Below, one piece after another: positions 47,611-57,795 of a DNA stretch of 64,000 bases. The position numbers and the translations under genes are program-made. The first letter of the stretch is position 1, and every line of letters begins with the position of its first letter. Origin of the DNA: Acinetobacter sp. ANC 3813 (GTDB taxonomy: Bacteria; Pseudomonadota; Gammaproteobacteria; Pseudomonadales; Moraxellaceae). The DNA lies in the NCBI RefSeq assembly GCF_002135435.1, contig NZ_NEGK01000005.1, positions 1 to 64,000 on the forward strand, given 5' to 3'. Under the pieces are notes generated by a model. The model saw nothing but the letters and a program-made list of their open reading frames with translations. It was not told the origin of the DNA and made no database searches.

Positions 47611-47652
47611 CTAGATGTTCCTCTTATGGCTCATGCAATAGCCACGTAAAGC

Positions 47653-48141
47653 TTAAATCTTTGCCCAATTTCCAGCATCCAGCACATCTAATGCCGGATG
47701 TTTCAGAATAGGCAAATCTTTTAATAATTGTCCTTTCAGCACCAATTCAGGGTCTAAATCCAATAAAGGAATCAGCACAAAATCACGCTCCAGCACCCCA
47801 ATATGCGGTACGGTTAGGCGTTCATTCTGAATCTGCTCTTGTCCATAAATCAACAAATCTAAATCCAATGTACGCTCCCCCCAGCGGCGAAGGCGCACCC
47901 GTCCAGACTCTTGCTCAAAGCGCTGCAGTTCATCCAGCAAAGCCATGGGCGCCAACTCAGTCTTCAACTGCACCACAGCATTCAAATAATTCGGCTGATC
48001 TTGCGGTCCCATGGGCGGACTTTGATACAGTTTAGAGATTTTCACTGCACCTAAAGCAGCCAGTTTATGCACTGCCTCAGTCAAAATTTGCAATGAATCG
48101 CCTAAGTTACTGCCCAAGCCGATATAAGACACCGTGCTCAT
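47653..48141 (-). CDS. folK: 2-amino-4-hydroxy-6-hydroxymethyldihydropteridine pyrophosphokinase
   Basis: Transfers pyrophosphate from ATP to hydroxymethyl-dihydropterin in folate synthesis. The protein is 162 residues, with SYIGLGSNLGDSLQ at the start and RRWGERTLDLDLLIYG, which carries the metal-binding DLDLL aspartates. It overlaps pcnB by 4 bases (ATGA). The pcnB-folK-panB-panC order is the normal gammaproteobacterial one. Confidence 0.97.
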   Translation of the reverse strand: MSTVSYIGLGSNLGDSLQILTEAVHKLAALGAVKISKLYQSPPMGPQDQPNYLNAVVQLKTELAPMALLDELQRFEQESGRVRLRRWGERTLDLDLLIYGQEQIQNERLTVPHIGVLERDFVLIPLLDLDPELVLKGQLLKDLPILKHPALDVLDAGNWAKI

Positions 48142-49604
48142 CGCGTTGGTCCAAACACTACTTGGCTTAAATCACGCTGCACGCGTTTACGTTTTAAAAT
48201 TGGATGGTCTGCGCCAATTCCGCCTTCTGCTGCCGCAGATGCTGCTGGACGGCGATCTTCTGCAGATCTAGCTTTGCGGGAGCGGCGGCTGCGCGGCTCA
48301 GGCTCATTCACCAATGGCTCAATTTCAGCTTGCTGAACGGCAGCGTGGGCTTTGCTGTCTTCCGCAGGCGCTTGCGCTGCCTTGCGTCGGCTTTTCGCAC
48401 GCTGGCGGTTATAGTCAGCAATTGCGCGCTCACGCTCATCTGCAGTCAGGGTTTGATAGTTTTCCCACCAAATGCCCATACCTTGCGTATTTTGATCACC
48501 TGATTTTTCACGCAGCAGCAAAAAGTCAAAACCTGCACGGAAACGCGCATGGCTAGATAATGCTTCAATTTGCTGCGGTTTCGGATTCAGCAGGCGAGTC
48601 TGCATTTCCCAAACTTCACGAATGAAGGTTTCAGCAAAACGCGGAATAATGGTTCGTGTCGCTTGGCGCTTCAGCACATCCAAACCTGCTTGCGCGCGCG
48701 CCTCTGCTGGCACAACACCTTTGCTGGCATAAAAATCACAGCGCTCTAAGAAAGGCTTCCATAACAAAACGGCATAAAAGAATGCTGGGTTGATGGTTTT
48801 GCCAATTGAAATCCGCTGATCGGTATTTTTTGCTGCACGTTCAATAAACGGCGTAATGTCAGGCGGAATATCTGCAAACAGCTGGCGCCAAATGCCGAAT
48901 TCAATCAGCATCGGCATGACACGGTTCAAATGCCCCATCGTAAAGAGTTTTTGCGACTCGTCGTACAGACGGTGCGGGGACACATCACGCAGTAATTGAG
49001 TAATTTCAGGCGTAAAAATATCCAGAATTTTTTCATCAATGCTGAAATTCAGCTTGGCAGCAAACCGCAGTGTCCGCAGCATACGTACCGGATCTTCTTC
49101 AAAACGCAGCATCGGGTCGCCCAGCAGACGCAGTGTTTTATGCTGAATATCATCTACTGCATCGCAGAAATCCAAGACTTCATTTTTACGCGGCTGGTAA
49201 TACAGCGCATTAATTGAAAAATCACGGCGGGCAAAATCCTGCTCAATGGTTCCCCAGTTATTGTCGCGCAGAATCATGCCTGCAGAAGAAGTTACAGCCT
49301 TTTTCGGCGGCGCGCGGAATGTCGCCACTTCAATGAGTTCACGGCCTGAGTAGACATGAGCCAGCTCAAAACGGCGGCCGATAATCCGGCAGCGACGCCC
49401 GAAAACTTCCTTCACCTGAGATGGGGTTGCATTGGTGACAGCATCGTAGTCCTTCGGATTTAGACCCAACATCAAGTCACGTACACCGCCGCCGACGATA
49501 TAAGCTTCATAGCCTGCCTTGGTTAAGGCATCAATCACATCTAATATGGAAGAAGGTAATTGTGCGGCTGATAAACCGCATTTTGACGCGCGCAAAGTTT
49601 GCAA
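48138..49604 (-). CDS. pcnB: Poly(A) polymerase I
   Basis: Adds poly(A) tails to RNA and thereby promotes decay. The protein is 488 residues. The nucleotidyltransferase motif EAYIVGGGVRDLMLGLNPKDYDAVTNA sits near the start, followed by RRFELAHV and the RNA-binding helical domain with EEDPVRMLRTLRFAAKL. The Arg/Ala-rich C-terminal tail (SRRSRKARSAEDRRP) fits the basic extension of PcnB and separates it from CCA-adding enzymes. The start is TTG at 49604 with AGGAG 10 bases before it; no ATG is available upstream of the first motif. Confidence 0.95.
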   Translation of the reverse strand: MQTLRASKCGLSAAQLPSSILDVIDALTKAGYEAYIVGGGVRDLMLGLNPKDYDAVTNATPSQVKEVFGRRCRIIGRRFELAHVYSGRELIEVATFRAPPKKAVTSSAGMILRDNNWGTIEQDFARRDFSINALYYQPRKNEVLDFCDAVDDIQHKTLRLLGDPMLRFEEDPVRMLRTLRFAAKLNFSIDEKILDIFTPEITQLLRDVSPHRLYDESQKLFTMGHLNRVMPMLIEFGIWRQLFADIPPDITPFIERAAKNTDQRISIGKTINPAFFYAVLLWKPFLERCDFYASKGVVPAEARAQAGLDVLKRQATRTIIPRFAETFIREVWEMQTRLLNPKPQQIEALSSHARFRAGFDFLLLREKSGDQNTQGMGIWWENYQTLTADERERAIADYNRQRAKSRRKAAQAPAEDSKAHAAVQQAEIEPLVNEPEPRSRRSRKARSAEDRRPAASAAAEGGIGADHPILKRKRVQRDLSQVVFGPTR

Positions 49605-49751
49605 AAGACGCTGTCTCCTACGTCTGAACGTAAAATTCTTAAGATGACGCTAATCATATCTCTAACACAATCAAAGGGCAATTTGATTCTCCTGCTGTAA
49701 ATTACCCTTACTGTCAGCCTTTTATATTTTTTTCACTATTTTCCACCTGCT

Positions 49752-50186
49752 CTATAAGCCTAAACGCTCTTTATTTTTAGCAAAAATAGCAGGACCAATT
49801 CCTTTAACCTCCTGAATTTCTTCAATGCTTTTAAATTTCCCATTTTTTGTGCGGTAAGCCACAATCGCTTCGGCTTTCTTTAGACCAATCCCGTTCAGCT
49901 GCTGAAACTGTTCAGCGCTGGCAGAATTTAATCTAATTTTTTGACTATTGGTTATTGAATTTCCGCTGAGTGCAGGTTTGCTCAAATAATGATTTTGAGA
50001 TGCTGTGCCAGATTTTGCAGGCGTATTGGTTTTTTTGAGTGCTTGATCCTGCATCTGTTGCTCAGACTTCCATTGCTCATAATTGCTGCTGGAAGGTGAT
50101 GCTGCATTGCTGAGGGTAATGCTGATGCCGAGTAAAGGCATCAGCAAAGTTAAAAGCTGAAATTTATTCATGCTGCTGTTTTTCAT
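49752..50186 (-). CDS. comEA: ComEA-family helix-hairpin-helix DNA-binding protein
   Basis: A 144-residue exported DNA-binding protein of the competence type. An N-terminal signal peptide (about 1-28, ending near SNAAS) is followed by a Ser/Gln/Thr-rich linker. A C-terminal double helix-hairpin-helix has LNSASAEQFQQLNGIGLKKAEAIVAYR and EIQEVKGIGPAIFAKNKERLGL. Such proteins pull DNA into the periplasm during transformation. Its start overlaps the end of mazG by 23 bases. ATG 50171 is a possible alternative start. Acinetobacter is naturally competent, which fits. Confidence 0.85.
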   Translation of the reverse strand: MKNSSMNKFQLLTLLMPLLGISITLSNAASPSSSNYEQWKSEQQMQDQALKKTNTPAKSGTASQNHYLSKPALSGNSITNSQKIRLNSASAEQFQQLNGIGLKKAEAIVAYRTKNGKFKSIEEIQEVKGIGPAIFAKNKERLGL

Positions 50187-50958
50187 ATAAAGCCTGCTGT
50201 TTAAAATATTGTTTTGCCTGATCCCAAAGCTGATCCATCTCAGCCAATGTCAGATCTTCTATATTTTTATTGTGGGTTTGCGCCTGCGTTTCAATGTAGG
50301 CAAAACGAGTGCGGAATTTGTGGACAGTACCCAATAATGCCATTTCACTCGAGATGCTGAGTTTACGGCCAATATTCACCAGTGAAAATAAGCAATCACC
50401 AAACTCTTCCATAATTTCGTCGGAATTTTGATCTTTAAGCGCCTGTTTAAATTCAGCAAGCTCTTCTTCTAATTTGCCATAGGCATCTTCGGCTGTGACA
50501 AAATCAAAGCCAATTTTAGCGGCATTTTTTTGAACGCCTTCCGCCTGCTGCAAGGCCGGCCCATGCTTGACTTGATCCAAGCGCGATTGCGGCTTACCGG
50601 CTTTTTCTTGACGTTTAATCTCTTGCCAAAGCTCAGCAACATCCTCAGCGTTCAACTGGCTGAATTTTTCTGATTCAAACACATGCGGGTGACGGCGCAC
50701 CAATTTATCTGAAATAGCCTGCACCACATCCTGAAAACCAAAAGCCCCCTGCTCACTGTACATTTGCGACTGGAACACCACCTGCAGCAATAAATCCCCC
50801 AATTCATCACGTACATCTTCAGCCTTGCCAGCACGCACTGCAGCCTCCACTTCATAGGCCTCTTCTATCGCATAACGGGTTAAAGACTCTGGCGTTTGCT
50901 GCTGATCCCAAGGGCATTTCTCACGTAATTCACGCATGATGTTCAACAGCTGTTCCAT
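50164..50958 (-). CDS. mazG: Nucleoside triphosphate pyrophosphohydrolase MazG
   Basis: A 264-residue, all-alpha NTP pyrophosphohydrolase, the same length as E. coli MazG. Two MazG repeats are visible. The first carries EEAYEVEAAVRAGKAEDVRDELGDLLLQVVFQSQ with metal-binding Glu/Asp. The second carries EELAEFKQALKDQNSDEIMEEFGDCLFSLVNI. The N terminus LRELREKCPWDQQQTPESL is typical. It is followed by comEA with a 23-base overlap. No relA or mazEF lies nearby. Confidence 0.94.
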   Translation of the reverse strand: MEQLLNIMRELREKCPWDQQQTPESLTRYAIEEAYEVEAAVRAGKAEDVRDELGDLLLQVVFQSQMYSEQGAFGFQDVVQAISDKLVRRHPHVFESEKFSQLNAEDVAELWQEIKRQEKAGKPQSRLDQVKHGPALQQAEGVQKNAAKIGFDFVTAEDAYGKLEEELAEFKQALKDQNSDEIMEEFGDCLFSLVNIGRKLSISSEMALLGTVHKFRTRFAYIETQAQTHNKNIEDLTLAEMDQLWDQAKQYFKQQALYEKQQHE

Positions 50959-51073
50959 GATATACCTCTATCATTTAAATTAAGTTTTTTTAAGGCCTGC
51001 GTCTTTTTTAGGCATCAGAATTTGCTATGCTCTGAATAACAACAAGGAAGAAAAACGCAGGGAGAAGAATAAC

Positions 51074-51844
51074 ATGCCGAGTATCTTGATTAGCGGCGCA
51101 AGCCAAGGCATTGGCGCAGCGGCAGCCAAATTATTTTACAGCCAAGGCTATAAAGTTGGCATTTATGACATTAACACCGCACAGGCAGAGCAGCTGGCGC
51201 AGCAGCTTGGGCCGAATGCCAAAGCAGGTTTGCTGGATGTCGCCAATATTCAGCATTGGCACACAGCCTTAGAAGAGTTTTTCCATTGGGCTGGGGGATT
51301 AAACATCTTAGTGAATAATGCTGGGATTTTATATTCAGGCGCTTTTGAACATACCGACATTGCCGCACATCACCGCACCATCGATATTAATGTTAAAGGC
51401 GTGATTAATGGTTGCCATGCTGCATTGCCCTATTTAAAACAAGCCTCTTTTGCCCGCGTAATAAATTTGTCTTCAGCTTCTGCAATCTACGGTCAGGCAG
51501 ACTTAGCCACGTATTCCGCGAGTAAATTTGCGGTACGCGGCTTAACGGAAAGTTTAGATATTGAATGGCAAAAGCACGGCATACGTGTGCTGGATGTTAT
51601 GCCGCTATTTGTGCAAACTGCCATGGTCAAAGATATGGATGCTGAAAGCATCCGTAAAATGGGCGTAAATTTGACTCCTGAAGATGTTGCACAGCAAATT
51701 TTCAGTTTAGCGACACTGAAAGCGAATGCATTTACACCAACACACCGTCCAGTTGGTCTTAAAACCAAATTTTTATTTGGCTTATCCAATATTAGCCCGC
51801 AATTTATCAACAGATTAAGTAATTTGTGGATTGCGAAGAAGTAA
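51074..51844 (+). CDS. Short-chain dehydrogenase/reductase (SDR)
   Basis: A 256-residue SDR. The cofactor motif is ISGASQGIGAAAAKLF at the N terminus. NNAGILYSG is the family NNAG, and the catalytic Ser-Tyr-Lys triad is seen in INLSSASAIYGQADLATYSASKFAVRG (Ser, then YSASK). It is NAD(P)-dependent; the D36-type residue in GIYDINTAQ after the second strand suggests NAD preference. The substrate is unknown. A GGAG ribosome site precedes ATG 51074. It stands alone on the plus strand, convergent with der, sharing a bidirectional terminator. Confidence 0.88.
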   Translation: MPSILISGASQGIGAAAAKLFYSQGYKVGIYDINTAQAEQLAQQLGPNAKAGLLDVANIQHWHTALEEFFHWAGGLNILVNNAGILYSGAFEHTDIAAHHRTIDINVKGVINGCHAALPYLKQASFARVINLSSASAIYGQADLATYSASKFAVRGLTESLDIEWQKHGIRVLDVMPLFVQTAMVKDMDAESIRKMGVNLTPEDVAQQIFSLATLKANAFTPTHRPVGLKTKFLFGLSNISPQFINRLSNLWIAKK

Positions 51845-51877
51845 ATTTTAGATGTATATACGGATAACGTTAGCCAT

Positions 51878-51905
51878 AAAAAACCCGCCATAAAGCGGGT
51901 TTTTT
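51878..51905. terminator. Bidirectional terminator between SDR gene and der
   Basis: An 11-bp stem, AAAAAACCCGC / GCGGGTTTTTT, with a 6-base loop and tails on both strands. Confidence 0.9.
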
Positions 51906-51917
51906 AAGAAGAAAAAA

Positions 51918-53327
51918 TTAACGTTTAAATTTTTTCTCAGCCTTTTTAAATTTCTGAACATAACGGCGCTTACGTGCTGCTGTACGCTCATCAATCTGTG
52001 ACTTACGGCCTTCAAATGGGTTTTCCGAAGTTTTAAACTCAATACGAACTGGGGTACCTTCAAGCTTATACACGCGACGGAATACGTTTTCTAAATAACG
52101 GCGATAATCCGCAGGTGTTTTATCCACCTTGTTACCATGAATAACAATCGTAGGCGGGTTTTGACCGCCAATATGCGCATAGCGCATTTTAATACGGCGA
52201 CCTTGCACCATACCAGGCTGATGCGCTTCAGTTGCATCCTGCAAAATTTGGGTAATTTTAGCAGGCGATACTTTCAAACGCGAAGAATCATAAGCACGAT
52301 GAATTGAAGGATAAAGATCACCTACACCCGTACCATGAAGTGCAGAAATTAAATGCACTTTTGCCCATGGAATAAAGTCAAAACGGCGTTCCACATCCAA
52401 TTTACATTGCTTACGGTCATATTCGGACATATTGTCCCACTTATTCACCGCAATCACCATTGCACGGCCAGCATCAAGTGCATAACCGATTAAATGTAAA
52501 TCTTGCTCTACAATACCCTCACGCGCATCGACAACCACAACAATGACGTTGGCATCTTTAATCGCTTGTAAAGTTTTAACAATTGAGAATTTCTCAATCA
52601 TTTCATCAACTTTACCTTTACGGCGCACACCAGCTGTATCAATTAATGTGTACTTGCGGCCTTCACGCTCATAGGGAATATAAATTGAGTCACGCGTTGT
52701 ACCCGGTTCATCAAACGCAACCACACGCTCTTCACCCAATAAACGGTTGACCAGTGTCGACTTGCCCACGTTTGGACGGCCGATAATCGCTAGACGTAAA
52801 CCTGTGTCTTCATCACGCGCTTCAGAATCTTCATCATCAGGAACTTCAGAAAGTACATCTTCCAGCATTTGCTGTACACCGCGGCCATGGCTGGCAGCCA
52901 CTTGCATCGGTTCGCCCATGCCCAACTTGTAAAACTCTACAAGTGCAGCTTCAGCATGTACACCATCCACTTTGTTTGCCACAAGATAAACTTTTTTACC
53001 TAGCGTCCGCAGTTCACGGGCAATTTGTTCATCAGAAGCCAATAAGCCGGCACGCGCATCAACAACAAAAATAATGATGTCAGCTTCATTGATGGCAGTT
53101 TTTGACTGTTCAGCCATGTACGAGTCAATACCGCCTTCATTTTCACCAATACCGCCGGTATCGACAACAATGAAAGATTTATTTTGATACTTTGCATCAC
53201 CGTATTTACGGTCACGCGTCAGACCTGCAAAGTCTGCTACAAGGGCATCACGGCTCTTAGTGATCTGGTTAAACAACGTTGATTTTCCGACGTTCGGACG
53301 ACCAATGAGCGCAATTACGGGTTTCAT
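51918..53327 (-). CDS. der: Ribosome biogenesis GTPase Der (EngA)
   Basis: An essential 50S-assembly GTPase with two G domains in tandem. The protein is 469 residues. G1 of the first domain is [13 protein letters not shown] at residues 8-20, G1 of the second is [13 protein letters not shown] near 184. G3 and G4 motifs (DTGG, NKVD and DTAGVR, NKWD) are visible. The KH-like C-terminal domain ends in a Lys/Arg-rich tail ([17 protein letters not shown]). It is the last gene of the bamB-yfgM-hisS-ispG-rodZ-pilF-rlmN set, 167 bases after bamB. Confidence 0.98.
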   Translation of the reverse strand: MKPVIALIGRPNVGKSTLFNQITKSRDALVADFAGLTRDRKYGDAKYQNKSFIVVDTGGIGENEGGIDSYMAEQSKTAINEADIIIFVVDARAGLLASDEQIARELRTLGKKVYLVANKVDGVHAEAALVEFYKLGMGEPMQVAASHGRGVQQMLEDVLSEVPDDEDSEARDEDTGLRLAIIGRPNVGKSTLVNRLLGEERVVAFDEPGTTRDSIYIPYEREGRKYTLIDTAGVRRKGKVDEMIEKFSIVKTLQAIKDANVIVVVVDAREGIVEQDLHLIGYALDAGRAMVIAVNKWDNMSEYDRKQCKLDVERRFDFIPWAKVHLISALHGTGVGDLYPSIHRAYDSSRLKVSPAKITQILQDATEAHQPGMVQGRRIKMRYAHIGGQNPPTIVIHGNKVDKTPADYRRYLENVFRRVYKLEGTPVRIEFKTSENPFEGRKSQIDERTAARKRRYVQKFKKAEKKFKR

Positions 53328-53494
53328 AGATTAACCTATATTCAAGATCAGCCAGTTTGGTCTGGTCTGAACAATCAGAAACAATGGAAGAATAGGAATT
53401 AAGCCAAGGGCTTAAATAAAAACACGGGGCATTGACTGTTCAATCCCCCGCGTTAAAAAATACGGTGCGCTTATATTAACATAAGCTGCAAAAA

Positions 53495-54640
53495 TTAACG
53501 ATTCTGCCAAACACTCATCGCACCTTTACGTGTTGCAACGTAAAGCTGATTATCAATCACGCGCAGTGTACGCACTTCACCGCTGGTTTTAGAACGGCCG
53601 ATAATCTCGCCTGTGCTTGGATCAAGCAAGTGCAATACGCCGTCTAAATCACCTACCACCAAATCATTGCCCAGCATGACTGGATTGCTCAACTGGCGGT
53701 TCAGCAGCTGATCATTTTCCCACAGTTTATTGCCCGTGGTAATTTCATAAGCCGTAATTTTTCCATCAGTTTGTGCAACAAAAACGCCATTGCCTTTTAC
53801 TTCAGGCCGCTGAATGCTGCTGGCATCTTCGCTCCACACCACTTGCTGTGAAGCCAAATCCAGTACAGTCACTTGACCTTGATAGCTTGTCGTCACCACA
53901 AACTGGCCAGCAACAACAGGCTCGCCATCGATATCAATCAAACGCTGAATATCTGAGCGGCCTTCAGACACCGCTACTCGGCGCTGCATTTTTGGAATGC
54001 CACTGATTGCATCAATGGCATAAATATAAGCATTGGCAGATGCGATTAAGACATTGCGCGCATCTAAAGCCACGGGTGCTGCCTGACCACGCAAGCTGAA
54101 CTGAACATTTGGCAGGTTATACGTCCATGCCTGTTTGCCTGTTTCAACTTCGTGCGCAAAAACAGTCCCGTCATTCGATACAGTAATCACACGGCCTGCA
54201 TGTATTAATGACGGCGCAAGAATAGCGCCAGACAGCTGTGCCGTCCATTTGGTTTCGCCAGTCGCCTGATCGAGCGCGAACAGCTGGCCTTTTTGATTGC
54301 CAACAACCACTAAGCCGTCTTTTGCTTCAACACCGGAGCTTAAGCCCAGTTTTGAAATATTCTTTTGCCAAAGGCGCTGCTTACCTTGATAAGCTTCAAC
54401 TTCACCCTTGGGATTAATGGCAAAAATCACGCCATTGTCTGCATCTAAACGCAAGCGAAGCGGATCTGCCTCATCTGTAGAAGCCACACTTTGAGAAAAT
54501 ACCGGAACCAATGATTTTGCCTGCGTGAGCTTTGGCAATGGATTTGGTTTTGCCTCTTCAACTTTGCCTTTACTGGCACAGCCTGAAAGCGCAAGCGTTA
54601 AAACCGTCAGTGCACACGCAATTTTGTATTTTCTATTCAT
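53495..54640 (-). CDS. bamB: Outer membrane protein assembly factor BamB
   Basis: A 381-residue lipoprotein that helps BamA fold outer-membrane barrels. Lipobox LALSGCAS (Cys at about 21) ends a signal peptide. The rest is an eight-bladed beta-propeller with PQQ-like repeats, such as LFALDQATGETKWTAQLSG and VFAHEVETGKQAWTYNLP. It overlaps yfgM by 4 bases (ATGA), a normal arrangement of this cluster. Confidence 0.95.
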   Translation of the reverse strand: MNRKYKIACALTVLTLALSGCASKGKVEEAKPNPLPKLTQAKSLVPVFSQSVASTDEADPLRLRLDADNGVIFAINPKGEVEAYQGKQRLWQKNISKLGLSSGVEAKDGLVVVGNQKGQLFALDQATGETKWTAQLSGAILAPSLIHAGRVITVSNDGTVFAHEVETGKQAWTYNLPNVQFSLRGQAAPVALDARNVLIASANAYIYAIDAISGIPKMQRRVAVSEGRSDIQRLIDIDGEPVVAGQFVVTTSYQGQVTVLDLASQQVVWSEDASSIQRPEVKGNGVFVAQTDGKITAYEITTGNKLWENDQLLNRQLSNPVMLGNDLVVGDLDGVLHLLDPSTGEIIGRSKTSGEVRTLRVIDNQLYVATRKGAMSVWQNR

Positions 54641-55335
54641 TCAGTTTCTTCCACTTGAGTCTCTAAAATCGGGCGTTCGATTTCAGGATCATCGACTAAA
54701 ACGCCTACACTTTCGAGTTTAATTTGTAAAATTTGACGTTCTTCTTTACGTTCAACTAATGCATCCCATGCACTTTGATATACTTTTTTTGCATTTTCAA
54801 TATCATTTTTAGCAACATAAATATCGCCTCGCGCTTCATCTGCAGTCGCTTTAAATGCTGGATCTTTCACAGCTTCTAATGTTTTCAGCGCCACATCATA
54901 TTTTTTTTGCGCCAGCTGCGCATAAGCTAGACGCAGCTTCACAATCTGCATCAAGCCTTCATCACTGATTTTAACATTTTCAACTTTCTGCAGCGCTTTT
55001 TCCGCACTCGCGTAATCAGCCTTATCATAGGCCAATTTCGCCATGACCAACTGCGCTTGTACTGCTTGCGGTGAATCAGCAGATTCTTTCATGATGCTGT
55101 CTGCAGACGTCGACAGCTGGGCAAATGCATCACCTTGCGCTGATTTTGCACTGTCCATCAGCTGCTGTACTTTAGCGGTCTCAGTTTGAGAAGCAGCTAA
55201 ATTTTTCTTTTGCCAATATTCCCATCCGAAAAAGGCAATCAACGCAATTAAAATCCCGCTCACAATGGCAGAGCCATATTTTTTGCTGAAAGATTTTAAA
55301 TTATCAAGTTGTTCATCATCACTTAATGCGTTCAT
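54637..55335 (-). CDS. yfgM: YfgM-like tetratricopeptide protein (UPF0070 family)
   Basis: A 232-residue inner-membrane protein. An N-terminal acidic cytoplasmic segment is followed by one transmembrane helix (SAIVSGILIALIAFFGWEYW, about residues 22-41). A periplasmic TPR region comes after it, with a chain of Ala/Lys-rich helices such as AKLAYDKADYASAEKALQKV and ALKTLEAVKDPAF. In E. coli YfgM associates with the SecYEG translocon and PpiD. It lies in the classic hisS-yfgM-bamB-der series, and overlaps bamB by 4 bases. Confidence 0.9.
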   Translation of the reverse strand: MNALSDDEQLDNLKSFSKKYGSAIVSGILIALIAFFGWEYWQKKNLAASQTETAKVQQLMDSAKSAQGDAFAQLSTSADSIMKESADSPQAVQAQLVMAKLAYDKADYASAEKALQKVENVKISDEGLMQIVKLRLAYAQLAQKKYDVALKTLEAVKDPAFKATADEARGDIYVAKNDIENAKKVYQSAWDALVERKEERQILQIKLESVGVLVDDPEIERPILETQVEETE

Positions 55336-55365
55336 TTGACGACCCTTTTCCTTATGTTTTATGGC

Positions 55366-56661
55366 TTATTTTGAAGAAAGTTTTTCAATGATAAATGGCA
55401 CAAAGCCATCTACTGCAACTTCAGCTTGTTCTGCTGTCGCCAGCTCTTTAACCAGCACTTGCTGCGCCTCCTGCTCCCGCTCACCGAAAATCACCGCATA
55501 GTAAGCGCCAGACTGATCGGCTTTTTTCATTTGCGATTTCATGGAGCCTTGCGAACCGACTTTTAAACGGATTGCACTGTTTGCAGCTTCCAGCTGATCA
55601 CGGATCTGTTCTGCCAGCACCAAAGCTTTACCTTGTACCGACGGATCTGACACCAAGAATATTTCGCAGTCACGCACTGGCGTATTGTCTTCGACTTGCT
55701 CAAGAAGCAAAAGCAAACGCTCCATGCCCATTGCAAATCCAACAGCAGGTACAGTTTGATCAGGCTTGCCTTTCAGCTGACCCACCAATCCGTCATAACG
55801 GCCGCCAGCACACACTGTGCCTTGTGAGCCCAGCAATGTTGTGGTCCATTCAAATACTGTTTTATTGTAATAATCCAAACCGCGAACCAATTTTTGATTA
55901 ATTACAAATTTCACGCCAGCATCGCTTAAATACTGCTGCAGTTGTGCAAAATGATTCATGGTATCTTCACCCATGAAATCATGCAGTTTCGGCGCATTTT
56001 CCAAAATTTGCTGTGTTTTGGCATCTTTCGAGTCCAAAATACGCAAAGGGTTGGTCGTTAAACGGCGCTGAGAATCTTCATCCAAATCTGCTTTGTGTGA
56101 TTCTAAAAACTCAACCAAAGCTGCACGGTAAGCTGCGCGCTCATCTGATTCACCTAAAGTATTCAGCTCCAGCTGCACTTTATCCGCAACACCCATGCGC
56201 TTCCATAAACGCGCAGTCATCAAAATCAGTTCTGCATCTTGATCTGGTGTTGAAACGCCAAAAGTTTCTACACCAAACTGGTGGAATTGGCGGTAACGGC
56301 CTTTTTGCGGCTTTTCATAGCGGAACATTGGACCCACATACCACACACGCGGCGCAGCGCCGCGCAGTAAATTATGTTCCAGCATTGCGCGTACACAGCC
56401 AGCTGTGCCTTCCGGACGCAAAGTCAAAGATTCAGGCGGGTTGCCTTTATCTAAGAAGGTATACATTTCTTTTTCAACGATATCCGTTGCATCGCCAATA
56501 GAACGCTTAAACAGATTGGTCTGTTCAACAATCGGCAGGCGGATTTGCTGATAGCCATAGGCATCCATTAAAGATGCTAAATGCTGCTCAAGACGTCTCC
56601 ACGCAGGTGTTTGCGTTGGAAGGATATCGTTAAAACCTTTAATTGCGACAATTGAACTCAT
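55366..56661 (-). CDS. hisS: Histidine-tRNA ligase
   Basis: A 431-residue class II synthetase that charges tRNA-His. Motif 1 lies near the N terminus ([20 protein letters not shown]). Motif 2 is in [28 protein letters not shown], and motif 3 in [19 protein letters not shown]. The His-specific [15 protein letters not shown] and YAGGRYD-type [10 protein letters not shown] motifs are present, with the C-terminal anticodon domain. It overlaps the end of ispG by 4 bases. Confidence 0.97.
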   Translation of the reverse strand: MSSIVAIKGFNDILPTQTPAWRRLEQHLASLMDAYGYQQIRLPIVEQTNLFKRSIGDATDIVEKEMYTFLDKGNPPESLTLRPEGTAGCVRAMLEHNLLRGAAPRVWYVGPMFRYEKPQKGRYRQFHQFGVETFGVSTPDQDAELILMTARLWKRMGVADKVQLELNTLGESDERAAYRAALVEFLESHKADLDEDSQRRLTTNPLRILDSKDAKTQQILENAPKLHDFMGEDTMNHFAQLQQYLSDAGVKFVINQKLVRGLDYYNKTVFEWTTTLLGSQGTVCAGGRYDGLVGQLKGKPDQTVPAVGFAMGMERLLLLLEQVEDNTPVRDCEIFLVSDPSVQGKALVLAEQIRDQLEAANSAIRLKVGSQGSMKSQMKKADQSGAYYAVIFGEREQEAQQVLVKELATAEQAEVAVDGFVPFIIEKLSSK

Positions 56662-57773
56662 GATTTACTGCGTATAATTTCTTTAGATTTTGCTTCTTCA
56701 AGCGCCTTAACACGTTGACGAACCATTGTTTCGATTTCATCAACCAACTGATTTGTGTCAATTAAATGACTTTTCTCGCCATTACGATACACGAGTGAAC
56801 GCGGACTTGCACCTACCACACCGATATCTGCCTCTTTGGCTTCACCGGGGCCATTCACTTTACAGCCAATCACAGAGACATCCATTGGCGTACGCACGTC
56901 TTCCAAACGCTCTTCCAGCGTCTGCATCACTTTAATGACGTTAAACTCTTGACGCGAACAGCTTGGACAGGCAATAAAGTTAATGCCATTCGAACGCAGG
57001 CCCAATGATTTTAAGATATCAAAACCGATTTTAATCTCTTCTTCAGGCTCAGCCGCCAGCGAAATACGCATGGTGTCGCCAATACCTTCCATCAGCAGTC
57101 CGCCCAGCGCGATCGCCGATTTCACTGAACCTGTACGGTAAACACCCGCTTCAGTCACACCTAAATGCAATGGATTGTCAATTTGCTTAGACAGCAGACG
57201 GTACGCATCCATGGTTAAAAATACATTAGACGCTTTGACTGAAACTTTAAATTCGTGGAAATCCAAACGGTCTAAAATATCAATATGGCGCAGTGCAGAT
57301 TCAAGCAAAGCTTGGCCTGTCGGCTCGCCATATTTCTTTTGAATATCTTTTTCCAATGAACCTGCATTCACACCAATACGCATTGAAATATCATTATGGC
57401 GCGCGGCAGCAACCACTTCGCGGATTTTTGCTTCCGAACCGATATTGCCTGGGTTAATGCGCAGGCAGTCTGCGCCTAAATCGGCAACACGCAGCGCAAT
57501 TTTATAATCAAAATGAATATCGGCAACCAACGGCACCTGCGAGCGTTTACGGATTTCGCCAAACGCTTCTGCAGCTTCCATGCTCGGCACAGAAACACGC
57601 ATGATGTCTGCACCGACATCAACACAGCGCTGAATTTGCGCTACAGTTGCATCGACGTCGCAAGTTTCCGTATTGGTCATGCTTTGGATGCTGATTGGCG
57701 CATCTCCGCCCACATACACCGAACCTACACGGATTTTTCGGGTTGGACGGCGTTGAATTGGATTTACAAACAT
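56658..57773 (-). CDS. ispG: 4-hydroxy-3-methylbut-2-enyl diphosphate synthase
   Basis: A [4Fe-4S] enzyme of the MEP isoprenoid pathway that turns MEcPP into HMBPP. The protein is 371 residues. It starts with a TIM barrel ([23 protein letters not shown] and so on). It ends with the cluster-binding domain carrying [12 protein letters not shown] and [17 protein letters not shown], which give three cysteines in the normal spacing. It sits between rodZ and hisS, a conserved order. Confidence 0.97.
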   Translation of the reverse strand: MFVNPIQRRPTRKIRVGSVYVGGDAPISIQSMTNTETCDVDATVAQIQRCVDVGADIMRVSVPSMEAAEAFGEIRKRSQVPLVADIHFDYKIALRVADLGADCLRINPGNIGSEAKIREVVAAARHNDISMRIGVNAGSLEKDIQKKYGEPTGQALLESALRHIDILDRLDFHEFKVSVKASNVFLTMDAYRLLSKQIDNPLHLGVTEAGVYRTGSVKSAIALGGLLMEGIGDTMRISLAAEPEEEIKIGFDILKSLGLRSNGINFIACPSCSRQEFNVIKVMQTLEERLEDVRTPMDVSVIGCKVNGPGEAKEADIGVVGASPRSLVYRNGEKSHLIDTNQLVDEIETMVRQRVKALEEAKSKEIIRSKS

Positions 57774-57795
57774 GATTTCACTCTCCCCCTAACCA